A DNA stretch of 64,000 bases from Sphingobacteriia bacterium (GCA_011390785.1 JAABRR010000021.1:1-64000), one strand, 5' to 3'. Counted from the first letter of the stretch, positions 26,430-36,419 are shown. Notes: generated by a model from the sequence alone, not told the origin. Numbers and translations: made by a program.

Positions 26430-28898
26430 ATGAAGATTTCTCTCAATTGGCTCAAAGATTATTTAACCCTTGAAGAAGAGCCAGAAAAGATAGCAAGTTT
26501 GCTAACCGATTGTGGACTGGAAGTAGAATCCATTGAAAAAGTTGAAACAATAAAAGGAGGCCTGAAAGGGATTGTAATAGGTGAAGTAATTACTTGCCAG
26601 AAGCATCCCGATGCAGACAAACTAAGTGTTACAACCGTTAATGTAGGAAATGAAATACTCCCTATTGTTTGCGGGGCACCCAATGTTGCTGCAGGACAGA
26701 AAGTACCCGTGGCCACTGTTGGTACTCTACTTTATAATGAGAAAGGGGAAAGTTTCGAGATTAAAAAGGCAAAAATAAGAGGGCAGGAATCCAGGGGAAT
26801 GATTTGTGCAGAAGATGAACTGGGCCTGGGAACCGACCACGAAGGCATCATGGTTCTTAACCCTGATGCACAACCCGGACAACACGCTGCTGAATATTTC
26901 AAAATTAAGGAAGATTATTGTATTGAAATTGGTTTAACTCCCAACCGCATAGATGCTGCATCGCATATAGGCGTTGCCCGCGATCTGGTTGCAGTTTATA
27001 AGCACCTGTCACCAGAAAAGAAAATTGACTTCAATAAACCAGATATAAATCAGTTTAAACCTGATGAAATCACCTCTCAAATTACGATTACTATCGAAGA
27101 TCCTAATGCATGCCCCCGCTATACAGGACTATGTATTTCGCAGGTAAAAATCGAAGAATCTCCTGACTGGCTAAAAGACAAACTACGCGTTATTGGCCTG
27201 AAACCCATCAACAATGTGGTAGATATTACCAACTTTGTATTACACGAAACCGGCCAGCCACTGCATGCTTTTGATGCATCAAGGATAGCCGGAAATAAAG
27301 TTATAATTAGAAAACCCACAAATGACACTCCATTTGTTACCCTTGATGAAGAAGAGCTAAAACTCAGCGGTAACGATCTAATGATCTGTAACCAGAATGA
27401 ACCTATGTGTATGGCTGGCATTTTGGGTGGACTCGATTCAGGTGTAACAGAATCAACAACTGAAATTTTTCTCGAAAGTGCCTATTTTGAATCATCCGGA
27501 ATTCGCAGATCATCAAAAGCGCACACCATAAATACCGATTCATCTTTCCGGTTTGAGCGAGGTACCGATCCTGAAATGACCCTTTATGCATTAAAAAGAG
27601 CTGGTATGCTCATCAGAGAAATTGCAGGAGGGAAGATCACTTCTGATGTTATGGATGTATACCCCAATCCTGTTGAACCGGTTCAGGTAAATCTGAAATT
27701 TGAAACTGTTCATCGGCTCATTGGCAAAGTAATACCATTAAACACCATTAAAAATATTCTGGAGTCTCTTGAAATTGATATCCTGAATGAAAACCCAGAA
27801 GGTCTTTTACTGAAAATTCCTCTATACCGGGTAGATGTTACCCGCCCGGCTGATGTAGTGGAAGAAATATTGCGCATCTATGGTTATAATAACGTTCAGC
27901 TGCCCGAAAGGCTGCATGCTTCCATTGTTTCCAATCCTCACCCCGACAAGGAAAAGCTTCAGAATATTGCTTCTGACCTGCTCTCTGCGCGGGGATTTAA
28001 CGAAATAATGAACAACTCCCTTACCAAAGCAGCATACTATAACAACGAAAGCCTTTTTTCCGCATCAGAAATTGTACATATTCTCAATCCATTAAGCCAG
28101 GATTTAGGTGTAATGCGGCAAACCCTTTTCTTTGGCGGAATGGAAACCATTTCCTGGAATCAGAACCGAAAAGTTAATGACCTGAAGATATACGAATTCG
28201 GAAATATCTATTTCAAGGAAGCTAATAAAGAACATAAAGGTAGTCTAAAACTGCCCGGTTATCGAGAGCAACGAATGTTGGCAATCTTTATGACGGGTAA
28301 CATACAACCCGAAAGTTGGTACATGCCACAAAAAACGATTTCTCTTTTCGACCTGAAGTCAGAAGTTACCCATTTACTTTCAAAAATGAATATCCCTTTG
28401 GAAAAAATACAAATGGAAGAAATAAAAGACCAACTTTACTGGGATGCTGGCATAAGCGTGTCGTTAAATGGAAAGATTATTTACGAACTGGGCGAGCTAA
28501 AACGCAGCTTCCTGAAATCATTCGACATTAAACAACCTGTGTTTTATGCTTCTATAAACTGGGAGCAAGTAATCAGATTACAAGGGAGCAACCTACTAAA
28601 GTACCAGGAAATTGCAAAATTTCCGGAAGTAAGAAGAGACCTCGCCTTACTTATTGGAAAAGAAGTAAAGTTTAGCGATATTGCCCAATTGGCAAGGATA
28701 GCAGAGAAGAAACTACTCAAGGATATTAGGCTGTTCGATATTTATACCGACACTAAAATAGGCGAAGGGATGAAATCATATGCAGTAAGCTTCACCCTGC
28801 TCGATGAAAGCAAAACGCTAACAGACAAAGAGATAGACAAAGTAATGTCTAAAATTTCCACGCTGCTTCAACGAGAACTTAAAGCCAGCATCAGGTAA
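26430..28898 (+). CDS. pheT: Phenylalanine--tRNA ligase beta subunit
   Basis: 822 residues, normal for the family; together with PheS charges tRNA-Phe. Domains in order: N-terminal and EMAP/OB-like tRNA-binding region (about 40-150, IVIGEVITCQKHPDADKLSVTTV), B3/B4 editing domain (PRYTGLCISQVKI..., INNVVDITNFVLHETGQPLHAFDA), B5 domain (VNLKFETVHRLIGKVIPL), the catalytic-like core, and the C-terminal anticodon-binding FDX-ACB domain (KFPEVRRDLALLIGKEVKF). pheS is not in the window, so the two subunits are encoded apart. The next gene is deoC, 29 bp downstream. Confidence 0.97.
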   Translation: MKISLNWLKDYLTLEEEPEKIASLLTDCGLEVESIEKVETIKGGLKGIVIGEVITCQKHPDADKLSVTTVNVGNEILPIVCGAPNVAAGQKVPVATVGTLLYNEKGESFEIKKAKIRGQESRGMICAEDELGLGTDHEGIMVLNPDAQPGQHAAEYFKIKEDYCIEIGLTPNRIDAASHIGVARDLVAVYKHLSPEKKIDFNKPDINQFKPDEITSQITITIEDPNACPRYTGLCISQVKIEESPDWLKDKLRVIGLKPINNVVDITNFVLHETGQPLHAFDASRIAGNKVIIRKPTNDTPFVTLDEEELKLSGNDLMICNQNEPMCMAGILGGLDSGVTESTTEIFLESAYFESSGIRRSSKAHTINTDSSFRFERGTDPEMTLYALKRAGMLIREIAGGKITSDVMDVYPNPVEPVQVNLKFETVHRLIGKVIPLNTIKNILESLEIDILNENPEGLLLKIPLYRVDVTRPADVVEEILRIYGYNNVQLPERLHASIVSNPHPDKEKLQNIASDLLSARGFNEIMNNSLTKAAYYNNESLFSASEIVHILNPLSQDLGVMRQTLFFGGMETISWNQNRKVNDLKIYEFGNIYFKEANKEHKGSLKLPGYREQRMLAIFMTGNIQPESWYMPQKTISLFDLKSEVTHLLSKMNIPLEKIQMEEIKDQLYWDAGISVSLNGKIIYELGELKRSFLKSFDIKQPVFYASINWEQVIRLQGSNLLKYQEIAKFPEVRRDLALLIGKEVKFSDIAQLARIAEKKLLKDIRLFDIYTDTKIGEGMKSYAVSFTLLDESKTLTDKEIDKVMSKISTLLQRELKASIR

Positions 28899-28927
28899 GC
28901 ATCTAAACCCTTAAAACTACTTTTACT

Positions 28928-29773
28928 ATGCAGGATTTCAGCAAAACCCCGGATATTTCTGATGAAGAAGTAATACAACGTACCCAAACCCTTATTCAAT
29001 CGGGACTCGCAGCTCTAAACAGAAACCAGGCACTTAAAAACATAATGGGTCTCATCGATTTAACTACCCTTGAAGGAGCTGATACAGATGAAAAAGTACG
29101 TGCCATGTGCCAAAAAGGGATGAGCTTAGAAACGCTCGGGTTAGGATTTCCGAATGTTGCGGCTGTTTGCGTTTATCCAACCCTGGTTAGAACCGCGAGG
29201 AAGGCTGTGGAAGGTAGCAAACTTAAAGTAGCTGCCGTGGCAGGCGCCTTTCCTTCAGGCCAATCACCCATCCAAATTAAAGTGGAAGAAGTAAAATATA
29301 CAGTTGCAGAGGGAGCAGATGAAATAGATATGGTAATTTCGAGAGGGAAATTTTTACAAGGCGAATACAACCTGGTTTTCGATGAAATTGCAGCCATAAA
29401 ACAAGTCTGTGGCGATGCTCACCTGAAAGTTATTCTTGAAACCGGTGAATTAAAATCACTAACACTGATTAGGCGTGCCAGCGAAATTGCCATACAGGCA
29501 GGTGCTGATTTTATCAAAACTTCTACCGGAAAAATTCAGCCAGCGGCAACAGAGCAAGCTATGCTGGTGATGCTTGATGCCATTAGAGACCATTATGACG
29601 AAACTGGCAAAATGGTAGGAATAAAACCAGCTGGAGGAATCTCAGATGCCGGTACTGCATTAAAATATTACATTCTAACCGACGAAGTATTGGGCAACGA
29701 GTGGATGAATAAACAATGTCTGCGTATTGGAGCCAGCCGCCTTGTAGATGCCCTGATTGATGCAATTAAATGA
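28928..29773 (+). CDS. deoC: Deoxyribose-phosphate aldolase
   Basis: 281 residues. It splits 2-deoxyribose-5-phosphate into glyceraldehyde-3-phosphate and acetaldehyde in deoxynucleoside breakdown. IDLTTLEGADT, AVAGAFPSGQ and DEIDMVISRGKFLQG mark the barrel, ILETGEL follows, DFIKTSTGK contains the Schiff-base Lys, and VGIKPAGGISD is the phosphate-binding end. There is no frameshift. The stop is one base from the stop of the convergent nucleotidyltransferase gene, so there is no room for a terminator. Confidence 0.96.
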   Translation: MQDFSKTPDISDEEVIQRTQTLIQSGLAALNRNQALKNIMGLIDLTTLEGADTDEKVRAMCQKGMSLETLGLGFPNVAAVCVYPTLVRTARKAVEGSKLKVAAVAGAFPSGQSPIQIKVEEVKYTVAEGADEIDMVISRGKFLQGEYNLVFDEIAAIKQVCGDAHLKVILETGELKSLTLIRRASEIAIQAGADFIKTSTGKIQPAATEQAMLVMLDAIRDHYDETGKMVGIKPAGGISDAGTALKYYILTDEVLGNEWMNKQCLRIGASRLVDALIDAIK

Positions 29774-29774
29774 T

Positions 29775-30890
29775 TTATTTCCTGGCCCTTAGCTGCCTTT
29801 TCATTAAACGCCAGTGAGTACCATACCAACTCACGTCCGTTATCCGGGCAAAAACATAATTGCGGGCCTTTGCATTTACCAGAACCCTTAAAGGCAAAAT
29901 CAAGTACTTCTGAAGAAACAATAACAACAGATGATATCGTCGCAAAGTACGTGTTTTCATTTGCAACACCTTTTTATGCCTCCACAGAAATAATTTCCCC
30001 GACCTATTCTGCATCAATACCGAGGGCATAGCCAAATCAAAAACTTTATGCATTAGCTTAAGGTAGGCAATGGAAGCACCAGTGTAGTAATCAAATTCAA
30101 TAAAAGTATTGAAAAGGTCTTCTTTTTGGCTAAGCAAAAGCAAATCATACAAATCGCGATGAGAAACATCGGCATGATAATGACCGTTATGCATAAGCTG
30201 GGCATGCATAAAGCTGTGGACTATTCTGCTCTTGTAATCCATAGTGAAAAATCCGGGTGTTTGTTCTGATAGTTTTTTACCGGCCCATACCCTGTTATTG
30301 TTAAAAACTTTATCGTAATGATATTGTGCAGGTTTACAATGCACTTCTACCCCTGCAACATAATCTTCGCGAAGCAAAATAGGATAGTGCATTGTTGAAT
30401 CCAGCGCACGTGGGTTGAATTTCTTTTGGGTTATAAACCCTTCCTTTATCAATAAATTTGCTGCATCAAGCATTTTAGATTCATCTACAAGCACATCCAC
30501 ATCATAAACCATTCTCACACCAATATCCTGATATAATCCATCCAGTATATTACCTGTACCCTTCATAAATAAAGTTTTGATACCATGCTTTTGGAGCAGA
30601 TCTCTCAAAAAAGCGGACAACTTAATCACGTTTTGATTGCGTTGCTGATTTAGTTGGTAAACTTCCCCAAGATATTGAGTCAGATCAGCCGGCATAAGGC
30701 TTGTTAAACCATGTTTGGAGAGTTGATAATATAATGCGGGCAATACTAGTTTATCACTACCGAGTTTCACAAAACCCGGCCAGTTAACCTTATTATCAGA
30801 TATTTGACTAGCAATAATTATCTTATTACCAGGCACAAAGTCTAAGGATAAAACACGGCCAATAAAATAGTAGGTTTGTGATTTATTCAT
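29775..30890 (-). CDS. Nucleotidyltransferase family protein (NTP_transf_5 type)
   Basis: 371 residues. GIKTLFMKGTGNILDGLYQD followed by GVRMVYDVDVLVDESKM is the pol-beta-like active-site pattern of the NTP_transf_5 family (PF14907), with the DxD acidic pair in VYDVDVL. The rest is helical, with HYHADVSHRDLYDLLLLSQ in the middle and a very basic C-terminus. Many relatives lie in polysaccharide clusters, but no glycan genes flank this one. The actual substrate is unknown. Confidence 0.85.
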   Translation of the reverse strand: MNKSQTYYFIGRVLSLDFVPGNKIIIASQISDNKVNWPGFVKLGSDKLVLPALYYQLSKHGLTSLMPADLTQYLGEVYQLNQQRNQNVIKLSAFLRDLLQKHGIKTLFMKGTGNILDGLYQDIGVRMVYDVDVLVDESKMLDAANLLIKEGFITQKKFNPRALDSTMHYPILLREDYVAGVEVHCKPAQYHYDKVFNNNRVWAGKKLSEQTPGFFTMDYKSRIVHSFMHAQLMHNGHYHADVSHRDLYDLLLLSQKEDLFNTFIEFDYYTGASIAYLKLMHKVFDLAMPSVLMQNRSGKLFLWRHKKVLQMKTRTLRRYHLLLLFLQKYLILPLRVLVNAKARNYVFARITDVSWYGTHWRLMKRQLRARK

Positions 30891-31025
30891 AAATGATTGA
30901 CTTCAAAATATGCTGATGACCTTTTTTAAAAAACAGAAAAAACTATATGGAATTGTATCTGCACGGAAAGCCATATTATATTGATGGTTACAAATTTAAG
31001 GTAAAATCTTTGTGATAATGAAAAT

Positions 31026-31058
31026 GTTGACATTTTGAACAAATTTGTATTACTTTTG
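31026..31058 (+). promoter_or_regulatory. Promoter of gldE
   Basis: GTTG (31026-31029, one mismatch to TTTG), 21-nt spacer, TACTTTTG (31051-31058). The likely start of transcription near 31065 lies downstream of the TTG at 31045, so translation should begin at the later TTG 31084. Confidence 0.6.
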
Positions 31059-31083
31059 CATTGAAATCAAAGCTATTATTACC

Positions 31084-32415
31084 TTGGAAGATTCACCTGA
31101 GCCTTATTCGTATATCGCTTCAGTTATTTTGTCGTTTTTCAACACCTTTAATGCAGAAGCCGCCTTCGCATTATTGGGAATGTTTGCCTTACTAACACTT
31201 TCCGCATTTGTTTCGGGTTCAGAAATTGCCTTCTTCTCGTTGAAACAATCCCAGATAAAGGACTTGCAGGAAGACGCAAATCCCAATTCAGCAAAGATCG
31301 TAAACCTTATTGAGCGCCCTAAAAGGCTTTTGGCTACCATATTAATTACCAATAATGTAGTAAATATTGCAGTAATTGTTCTATCTACCTTTATCACCAA
31401 TATTGTATTCAATTTTGATCTTTATCCAATTCTCGGTTTTATAATACAGGTAATCGTAGTAACTTTTCTTATCTTGCTTTTTGCAGAAGTTCTACCAAAA
31501 GTTTACGCTACCCAAAATGCTGTAAAATTTGCCTATTCCATGGCCGGTGCGCTCATTAGCCTGCGAAAAGTATTTTATCCGGTTAGTTCATTATTGGTAA
31601 GAACTACGGATTTTATTGATAAAAGAATTGACAAAAAAAAGATGGGAATTAGCGCCGACGAAATTTCTCATGCCATTGATCTTACCCACGATGAGCCCTC
31701 GTCAGCCGATGACAAAAAACTTTTGTATGGTATTGTACAATTCAGTAATATTTATGCCCGGGAAATCATGAAAAGCCGCATGGATATTGTTGCTGTTGAT
31801 GAAAAAACTCCCTTTGAAGAACTGATACAGATTATTGTTGAAGCAGGATACAGCCGGATCCCGGTCTACAAAGATAATTTCGACAATGTAACAGGTATTC
31901 TTTACATCAAAGATCTTTTACCTCATCTTGATTCCAGCAACGATTTCAAATGGGTTAACCTGATACGCAATTGTTTCTTTGTACCTGAGAGTAAAAAAAT
32001 CAACGATCTCCTGAAAGAGTTTCAGGAAAAGAAGATCCATATGGCAGTTGTTGTGGATGAATATGGTGGTACATCCGGAATCATTACCCTGGAAGACATT
32101 CTCGAAGAAATTGTTGGTGAAATCAATGACGAATTCGATATCGAAGAAACCATTTACTCCCGCCTGGATAACAATACCTATATCTTTGAGGGGCGCACTC
32201 TCTTAAAAGACTTTTGTAAAATTACAGGCATCGATTATGCCATCTTCAATGAAATAAAAGGCGAAGCCGACACCATGGCCGGATTGATTCTGGAAATCAA
32301 GCAAGAGATTCCGTTTAAGGGAGAAAAAATCGACTGCAAAGGTTTCGATATGGTTGTTGAAGCCGTTGATAACCGACGAATCAAAAGGATTCGCGTGAAA
32401 CTGAAAAAGCCTTAG
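31084..32415 (+). CDS. gldE: Gliding motility-associated protein GldE (CNNM/CBS/CorC family)
   Basis: 443 residues from TTG 31084. It has an N-terminal DUF21/CNNM membrane domain (about 20-190, with segments FALLGMFALLTLSAFVSGSE, LLATILITNNVVNIAVIVL and IIQVIVVTFLILLFAEVLPK), a CBS pair (YAREIMKSRMDIVAVDE..., KIHMAVVVDEYGGTSGIITLEDILEEIVGEI) and a C-terminal CorC/HlyC domain (GEADTMAGLILEIKQEIPFKGEKI). The architecture is shared by all CNNM transporters; gldD directly downstream makes GldE the best name. Starts at TTG 31045 and 31084 are both open; the promoter favours 31084. Gliding itself is not proven. Confidence 0.9.
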   Translation: MEDSPEPYSYIASVILSFFNTFNAEAAFALLGMFALLTLSAFVSGSEIAFFSLKQSQIKDLQEDANPNSAKIVNLIERPKRLLATILITNNVVNIAVIVLSTFITNIVFNFDLYPILGFIIQVIVVTFLILLFAEVLPKVYATQNAVKFAYSMAGALISLRKVFYPVSSLLVRTTDFIDKRIDKKKMGISADEISHAIDLTHDEPSSADDKKLLYGIVQFSNIYAREIMKSRMDIVAVDEKTPFEELIQIIVEAGYSRIPVYKDNFDNVTGILYIKDLLPHLDSSNDFKWVNLIRNCFFVPESKKINDLLKEFQEKKIHMAVVVDEYGGTSGIITLEDILEEIVGEINDEFDIEETIYSRLDNNTYIFEGRTLLKDFCKITGIDYAIFNEIKGEADTMAGLILEIKQEIPFKGEKIDCKGFDMVVEAVDNRRIKRIRVKLKKP

Positions 32416-32478
32416 GATTGTTTGTTCCGGTTATCCAATACTCTCTTACCTTTTTCTACTTTCTTACAAATTTTTTAA

Positions 32479-33141
32479 ATGGAATATTTCAAAAATAATT
32501 TTGCTGAAACTGCTTCTAAAAATTCTCCAAAAACCCTATCTGTATCTTTGAAGATCTGGCAATTCTTTCCGGTAGTTTTTCTGACTTTTCTTATCCTTAT
32601 TGCCGCCTCCTGTGAGCCCAATTACACTCCTCTGCCGCGGGCATATTTCCGGATAGACCTACCGGAAAAAGAGTACAAGGTTTTTGACAGTATCTTTCCC
32701 TATCGTTTTGCATACCCATCTTATGGTAAGATTGTTCCTGATACACATGTTAATGCAGAACCCTGGTGGGCTGATATTAATTTTCCGCAATTCAATGCCA
32801 CGCTTCACATGAGCTATAAAAGTATTGATGATAAAAATTCTCTAAATACTTTTATTGAAGATGGACGCAATTTCGTAAACAGGCACATACCCAAAGCCAG
32901 TGGATTCGAAGAAAAACTATTTGCTAACGAAGAAAAGAATGTTTATGGTATTCTCTTTGAAATACGTGGCAAAGAAGCAGCCTCTCCCCTTCAGTTTTTT
33001 GTTACCGACAGTACAAAACATTTCCTGCGTGGCTCGCTCTACTTTAGTGTAAGCCCCAACAACGATTCATTGGCACCCGTAATCAATTTTCTCACAGAAG
33101 ATATTGAGGTACTCATTGAAAGCCTTGAATGGAAAAGGTAA
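32479..33141 (+). CDS. gldD: Gliding motility lipoprotein GldD
   Basis: 220 residues. The hydrophobic leader FFPVVFLTFLILIAASC gives a lipobox with Cys45. YTPLPRAYFRIDLPEKEY right after the Cys and FPYRFAYPSYGKI, then EPWWADINFPQFNATLHMSYK are GldD family blocks. GldD is required for gliding in Flavobacterium, but homologues also occur in non-gliding relatives. The gene follows gldE by 63 bp, the usual gene order. A near-consensus promoter (TTTG at 32421, TACCTTTT at 32447) may give it extra transcription. Confidence 0.93.
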   Translation: MEYFKNNFAETASKNSPKTLSVSLKIWQFFPVVFLTFLILIAASCEPNYTPLPRAYFRIDLPEKEYKVFDSIFPYRFAYPSYGKIVPDTHVNAEPWWADINFPQFNATLHMSYKSIDDKNSLNTFIEDGRNFVNRHIPKASGFEEKLFANEEKNVYGILFEIRGKEAASPLQFFVTDSTKHFLRGSLYFSVSPNNDSLAPVINFLTEDIEVLIESLEWKR

Positions 33142-33264
33142 CTGCTAAAAAAAGCAGCCCTAAACCCATCCCTGATTTTACTAACAACCCCCTTAAGTTC
33201 ATAAATGCATAGTATAACAACAAAAACAGAAAGTTTTGCAAAAAACTATCCTAAATAAAACAAC

Positions 33265-34329
33265 ATGGTAGCTTTAATAGCCTATTTATTACTTGCCCTA
33301 ATCGTTTCATTCCTTTGCTCCATCATGGAATCAGTACTTCTTTCCACTCCAACATCCTTTCTAATGGTAAAGAAAGAAAACGGCCATCATTGGGCTCAAT
33401 CATTTATTAATCTTAAGCTCAATATAGATAAACCTTTATCTGCTATTTTATCATTAAACACAGTTGCCCACACCATTGGAGCAGCAGGTGTAGGCGCCCA
33501 GGCAGTTAAAGTTTTTGGGGAAGCATATTTTGGACTTATTTCAGCTATTCTTACCATTCTTATATTGGTTATCACCGAAATTATACCCAAAACCATTGGT
33601 GCAAGGTACTGGAAAAATTTATCCAGAATTGCCTATTACACCATAAAAGGGATGATTGTTATTACCTATCCATTGGTGGTAATTTCTGCATTCATTACAC
33701 GGATGATTTCGAATAATTCTGAAGGTCAAACTACCAGCAGAGAAGAAATTGCCGCCTTGGCTAGCATTGGAGCCCTTGAAGGATTATTCTCCGATAAAGA
33801 AAACAAAATCATACAAAATATTTTAAAACTAAAAAATTTGAAGGCTAAAGAAATTATGACCCCAAGAGTAGTAGTGGCAGTAGCAGACGAAAATCTTTCT
33901 TTAGCAGACTTTCTGAAAAACAAAAATTACCTTAAGTTTTCGCGCATTCCGGTTTATGATGAAAACGATGAAAATATTACCGGATATGTTTTCCGACAAA
34001 AGGTTTTTGAAAACCTGGCCGAAGACAAACACCACCAGAAACTAAAAGATATTAAAAGAAAGATTTTGGTTGTTCCTGATTCTGTTGTACTATTTTCTTT
34101 ATGGGAACAACTACTGGAAAAAAAGGAACATATTGCCCTTGTTGTTGATGAGTATGGTGGTATGGACGGTATTGTTACCATGGAAGACATTATTGAAACA
34201 CTCCTTGGCCTTGAAATTGTTGACGAGAAGGACACAATAACCGATATGCAGAAATTTGCCCGTGAAAGATGGGAAACCCGACAAGCCAAATACAAACTGA
34301 TGGAACAATTAAAGGAAGATGGAGAGTAA
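33265..34329 (+). CDS. CNNM/CBS-domain membrane protein (hemolysin-like, DUF21)
   Basis: 354 residues. An N-terminal DUF21 domain (LIAYLLLALIVSFLCSIMESVLLS..., LNTVAHTIGAAGVGAQA, LTILILVITEIIPKTIGARY) is followed by a CBS pair (KAKEIMTPRVVVAVADE..., HIALVVDEYGGMDGIVTMEDIIETLLGLEI). Unlike the GldE-like protein nearby it ends soon after the CBS pair and has no CorC/HlyC domain. The family includes magnesium and other cation exporters. It is separate from gldD by 123 bp, so it may not be co-transcribed. Confidence 0.9.
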   Translation: MVALIAYLLLALIVSFLCSIMESVLLSTPTSFLMVKKENGHHWAQSFINLKLNIDKPLSAILSLNTVAHTIGAAGVGAQAVKVFGEAYFGLISAILTILILVITEIIPKTIGARYWKNLSRIAYYTIKGMIVITYPLVVISAFITRMISNNSEGQTTSREEIAALASIGALEGLFSDKENKIIQNILKLKNLKAKEIMTPRVVVAVADENLSLADFLKNKNYLKFSRIPVYDENDENITGYVFRQKVFENLAEDKHHQKLKDIKRKILVVPDSVVLFSLWEQLLEKKEHIALVVDEYGGMDGIVTMEDIIETLLGLEIVDEKDTITDMQKFARERWETRQAKYKLMEQLKEDGE

Positions 34330-34339
34330 AAATGTAAAA

Positions 34340-35137
34340 TCAGCTACCAGCTCTTTTATTTTTGGTTTTTAAGTTTCCATAATCATCAAAAATAACCATT
34401 TTTGAAAACCAGATGCTTAATGTGAGCATCAATGCCGAGCCCACTAATATGGCAACCATGATCATGATCTGATACTTTATGGCAATGGCAGGCGATGAGC
34501 CCCCAAGTATTTGCCCGGTCATCATACCGGGTAAAGAGATAAGCCCAATTACAGACATGGTAGCCAGTAGGGGATTAAGACTCTTAATTATTGCTTCGCG
34601 AATAAAGGGTTTTACGGCATTTTGCCGACTACCGCTGTTGGTAAGTACAAAATAATACAGCTCCTTTTTTTCTGTCAGGCCGTCGAAAAAGGTTGAAAGA
34701 CCTACTACATTATGATTGAGCGAGTTACCTAACACCATACCCGAAATGGGTACCAGATATCGGGCGTCAAAGAAGTATTCAGGGCGGATAATCAGGCCAA
34801 TAAAAAATGTATCGATAAATAGCATGGTAAAAACTCCGGCAAGTATAAAGGGAATAAAAAATATTTTCCAATTAAGTTTCACCCTGTAAATAAGGGTACC
34901 GGCACTTACAATTAACATCACCAAAACCCAGAGTGTATTGATCCATGCATTGTTAAGGTTGAAGATCCACTCAAGATAAACAGCTACCAGCATCAGTTGG
35001 AGAACCATTCTTATCATGCTTACGATAAGATCTTTTACCAGCTTTATCTTATAATACAAAAAAATGAACATTGGCAAAGATAACGTTGCCAATGCCAGTA
35101 CCAGATCCCAGATATTTATATCAGTTATTTCTTTCAT
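34340..35137 (-). CDS. fetB: FetB-type ABC transporter permease (UPF0014)
   Basis: 265 residues with about seven membrane segments. LVSMIRMVLQLMLVAVYLEW, VLVMLIVSAGTLIYRVKLNW, LVPISGMVLGNSLN and SLPGMMTGQILGGSSPAIAIKYQ are the UPF0014/FetB blocks. In E. coli FetAB exports iron and helps oxidative stress resistance; the same role is inferred. The ATPase gene lies 44 bp upstream on the same strand. Confidence 0.88.
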   Translation of the reverse strand: MKEITDINIWDLVLALATLSLPMFIFLYYKIKLVKDLIVSMIRMVLQLMLVAVYLEWIFNLNNAWINTLWVLVMLIVSAGTLIYRVKLNWKIFFIPFILAGVFTMLFIDTFFIGLIIRPEYFFDARYLVPISGMVLGNSLNHNVVGLSTFFDGLTEKKELYYFVLTNSGSRQNAVKPFIREAIIKSLNPLLATMSVIGLISLPGMMTGQILGGSSPAIAIKYQIMIMVAILVGSALMLTLSIWFSKMVIFDDYGNLKTKNKRAGS

Positions 35138-35181
35138 TTGCCTATCATAAGTTTTTGCAGCAGGTATATCTTATCTACCGA

Positions 35182-35775
35182 TCATAAACTGAGTTCTTTA
35201 TCAGCATAAGATATCCAGTCTATATTATGTGATGTTGAAATAATGGTAGTTTCTTTAAGGTATTCTATTAAATTAAATAGTTGTTTAACGGAATCATGAT
35301 CAAGAGATGATGTGGGTTCATCCAACAACATAATGGGTTTTTTTAGAGCCAGGCAAATGGCTACTACCATGCGTTGTTTTTCACCCCCACTAATTTGATC
35401 AAAATTCTGGAAAACCTGATCGGCTGAAAGACCAAGCTCCTCCATATAATTTTGTATGTCAGATAATTTATCATATGCAAAAAGTAATTCGGCCAGTTCT
35501 CTGCCATGGCGTACCGGCAGATTTACATTTTGAGGGATATAAACCATTGAAGACCGTATTCTTTGAATATGCTCTGGTGCAACAGGAAGGTCATTTACAA
35601 AAACTTGCCCTTTCGATGGTAACACATACCCCTGTAAAAGTTTCAAAAGGGTTGATTTGCCTTTACCCGAACCACCGCTGATACATAGATGCTCTCCCTT
35701 TTCAACCCGAAAAGACAACCCCTGTAGCAGCTGTTTACCGTCAAATTCAATCGAAACGTTTTTAAGTTCTATCAT
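35182..35775 (-). CDS. fetA: FetA-type ABC transporter ATP-binding protein
   Basis: 197 residues. Walker A SGGSGKGKSTLLKLL, the Q-loop VYIPQNVNLP, signature ISGGEKQRMVVAICLALKK, Walker B PIMLLDEPTSSLD and the H-loop TSHNIDW are complete. It is shorter than an average ABC ATPase but normal for FetA. The pair with the UPF0014 permease downstream gives the assignment. A TAAGTTTG box on the minus strand (35807-35800) could be its -7 element. Confidence 0.88.
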   Translation of the reverse strand: MIELKNVSIEFDGKQLLQGLSFRVEKGEHLCISGGSGKGKSTLLKLLQGYVLPSKGQVFVNDLPVAPEHIQRIRSSMVYIPQNVNLPVRHGRELAELLFAYDKLSDIQNYMEELGLSADQVFQNFDQISGGEKQRMVVAICLALKKPIMLLDEPTSSLDHDSVKQLFNLIEYLKETTIISTSHNIDWISYADKELSL

Positions 35776-36089
35776 TGGATTTAGGTATTTATCAATTTAC
35801 AAACTTACTAATCTCTGGGTATTTTAGTAACTTGAAGTTATCCAATTCTAAAATGTATTTTTAAAACAAACTACTACCCAAATTTAGCAATTCAACCAAT
35901 CATCTGTGTTATGCTTGTGTACACTATAGTATTTCCAGCGTACGGTATTGAACACTTTGTTGTATGCTGAACAAAAATGATAATATGCAGATGACTATAA
36001 TACAGTATGATAGATGTAATGGCCTGACATTTGGTATTAATTGTGAAACAAAAAATCCCATTTTGATTAACAATATTAACTAAAGGAAA
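35776..36089. other. Divergent intergenic region
   Basis: 314 bp, AT-rich. A minus-strand TAAGTTTG box (35807-35800) could serve fetA, but no matching -33 is seen. A GACATTTG near 36026 is one base off consensus for the plus-strand lipoprotein gene. Nothing else is visible. Confidence 0.5.
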
Positions 36090-36095
36090 ATGATA

Positions 36096-36419
36096 ATGAA
36101 AAATGTTGTAGTATTTACATTGTTAAGCCTTGCAGTGCTGACAATGTCATGCCAGAAGGAAGATGAGCTGACTAATGGTGAATTAATTGCTCTGGAACTT
36201 CAGTCAGTTATAAAAGAGAATAGTCTTAACAGGGTAATGAATTTTAGCCTGGACCAGTCATGGACCAATATCTGGATTCCGGAAAACTTTGGGCGAAATT
36301 ATAAATTTGAAAGTGAGTTCATTTTCATTGAAGGTGAGGTTTATAATTTAAACCAGCTGATTAAATACCGGATCGCTCAAAAGGATGGTATATCCTATCT
36401 TTTGTTAACATTTTATTGA
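36096..36419 (+). CDS. Small lipoprotein of unknown function
   Basis: 107 residues from ATG 36096; an ATG two codons earlier (36090) is the alternative. The leader VVVFTLLSLAVLTMSC gives an SPII lipobox at Cys19, followed by QKEDELTNGE. The rest is a compact alpha/beta stretch with Trp residues (SWTNIWIPENFGRNYKFESEF) and no recognised domain. AAAGGAAAA before the start is a plausible ribosome site. It stands alone between fetA and the lycopene cyclase. Confidence 0.65.
   Translation: MKNVVVFTLLSLAVLTMSCQKEDELTNGELIALELQSVIKENSLNRVMNFSLDQSWTNIWIPENFGRNYKFESEFIFIEGEVYNLNQLIKYRIAQKDGISYLLLTFY

Noticed and set aside
35800-35807. Full promoter for fetA
   Set aside because: Only the -7 box fits; the -33 position does not, so it is mentioned in the gene entry but not listed as a promoter.
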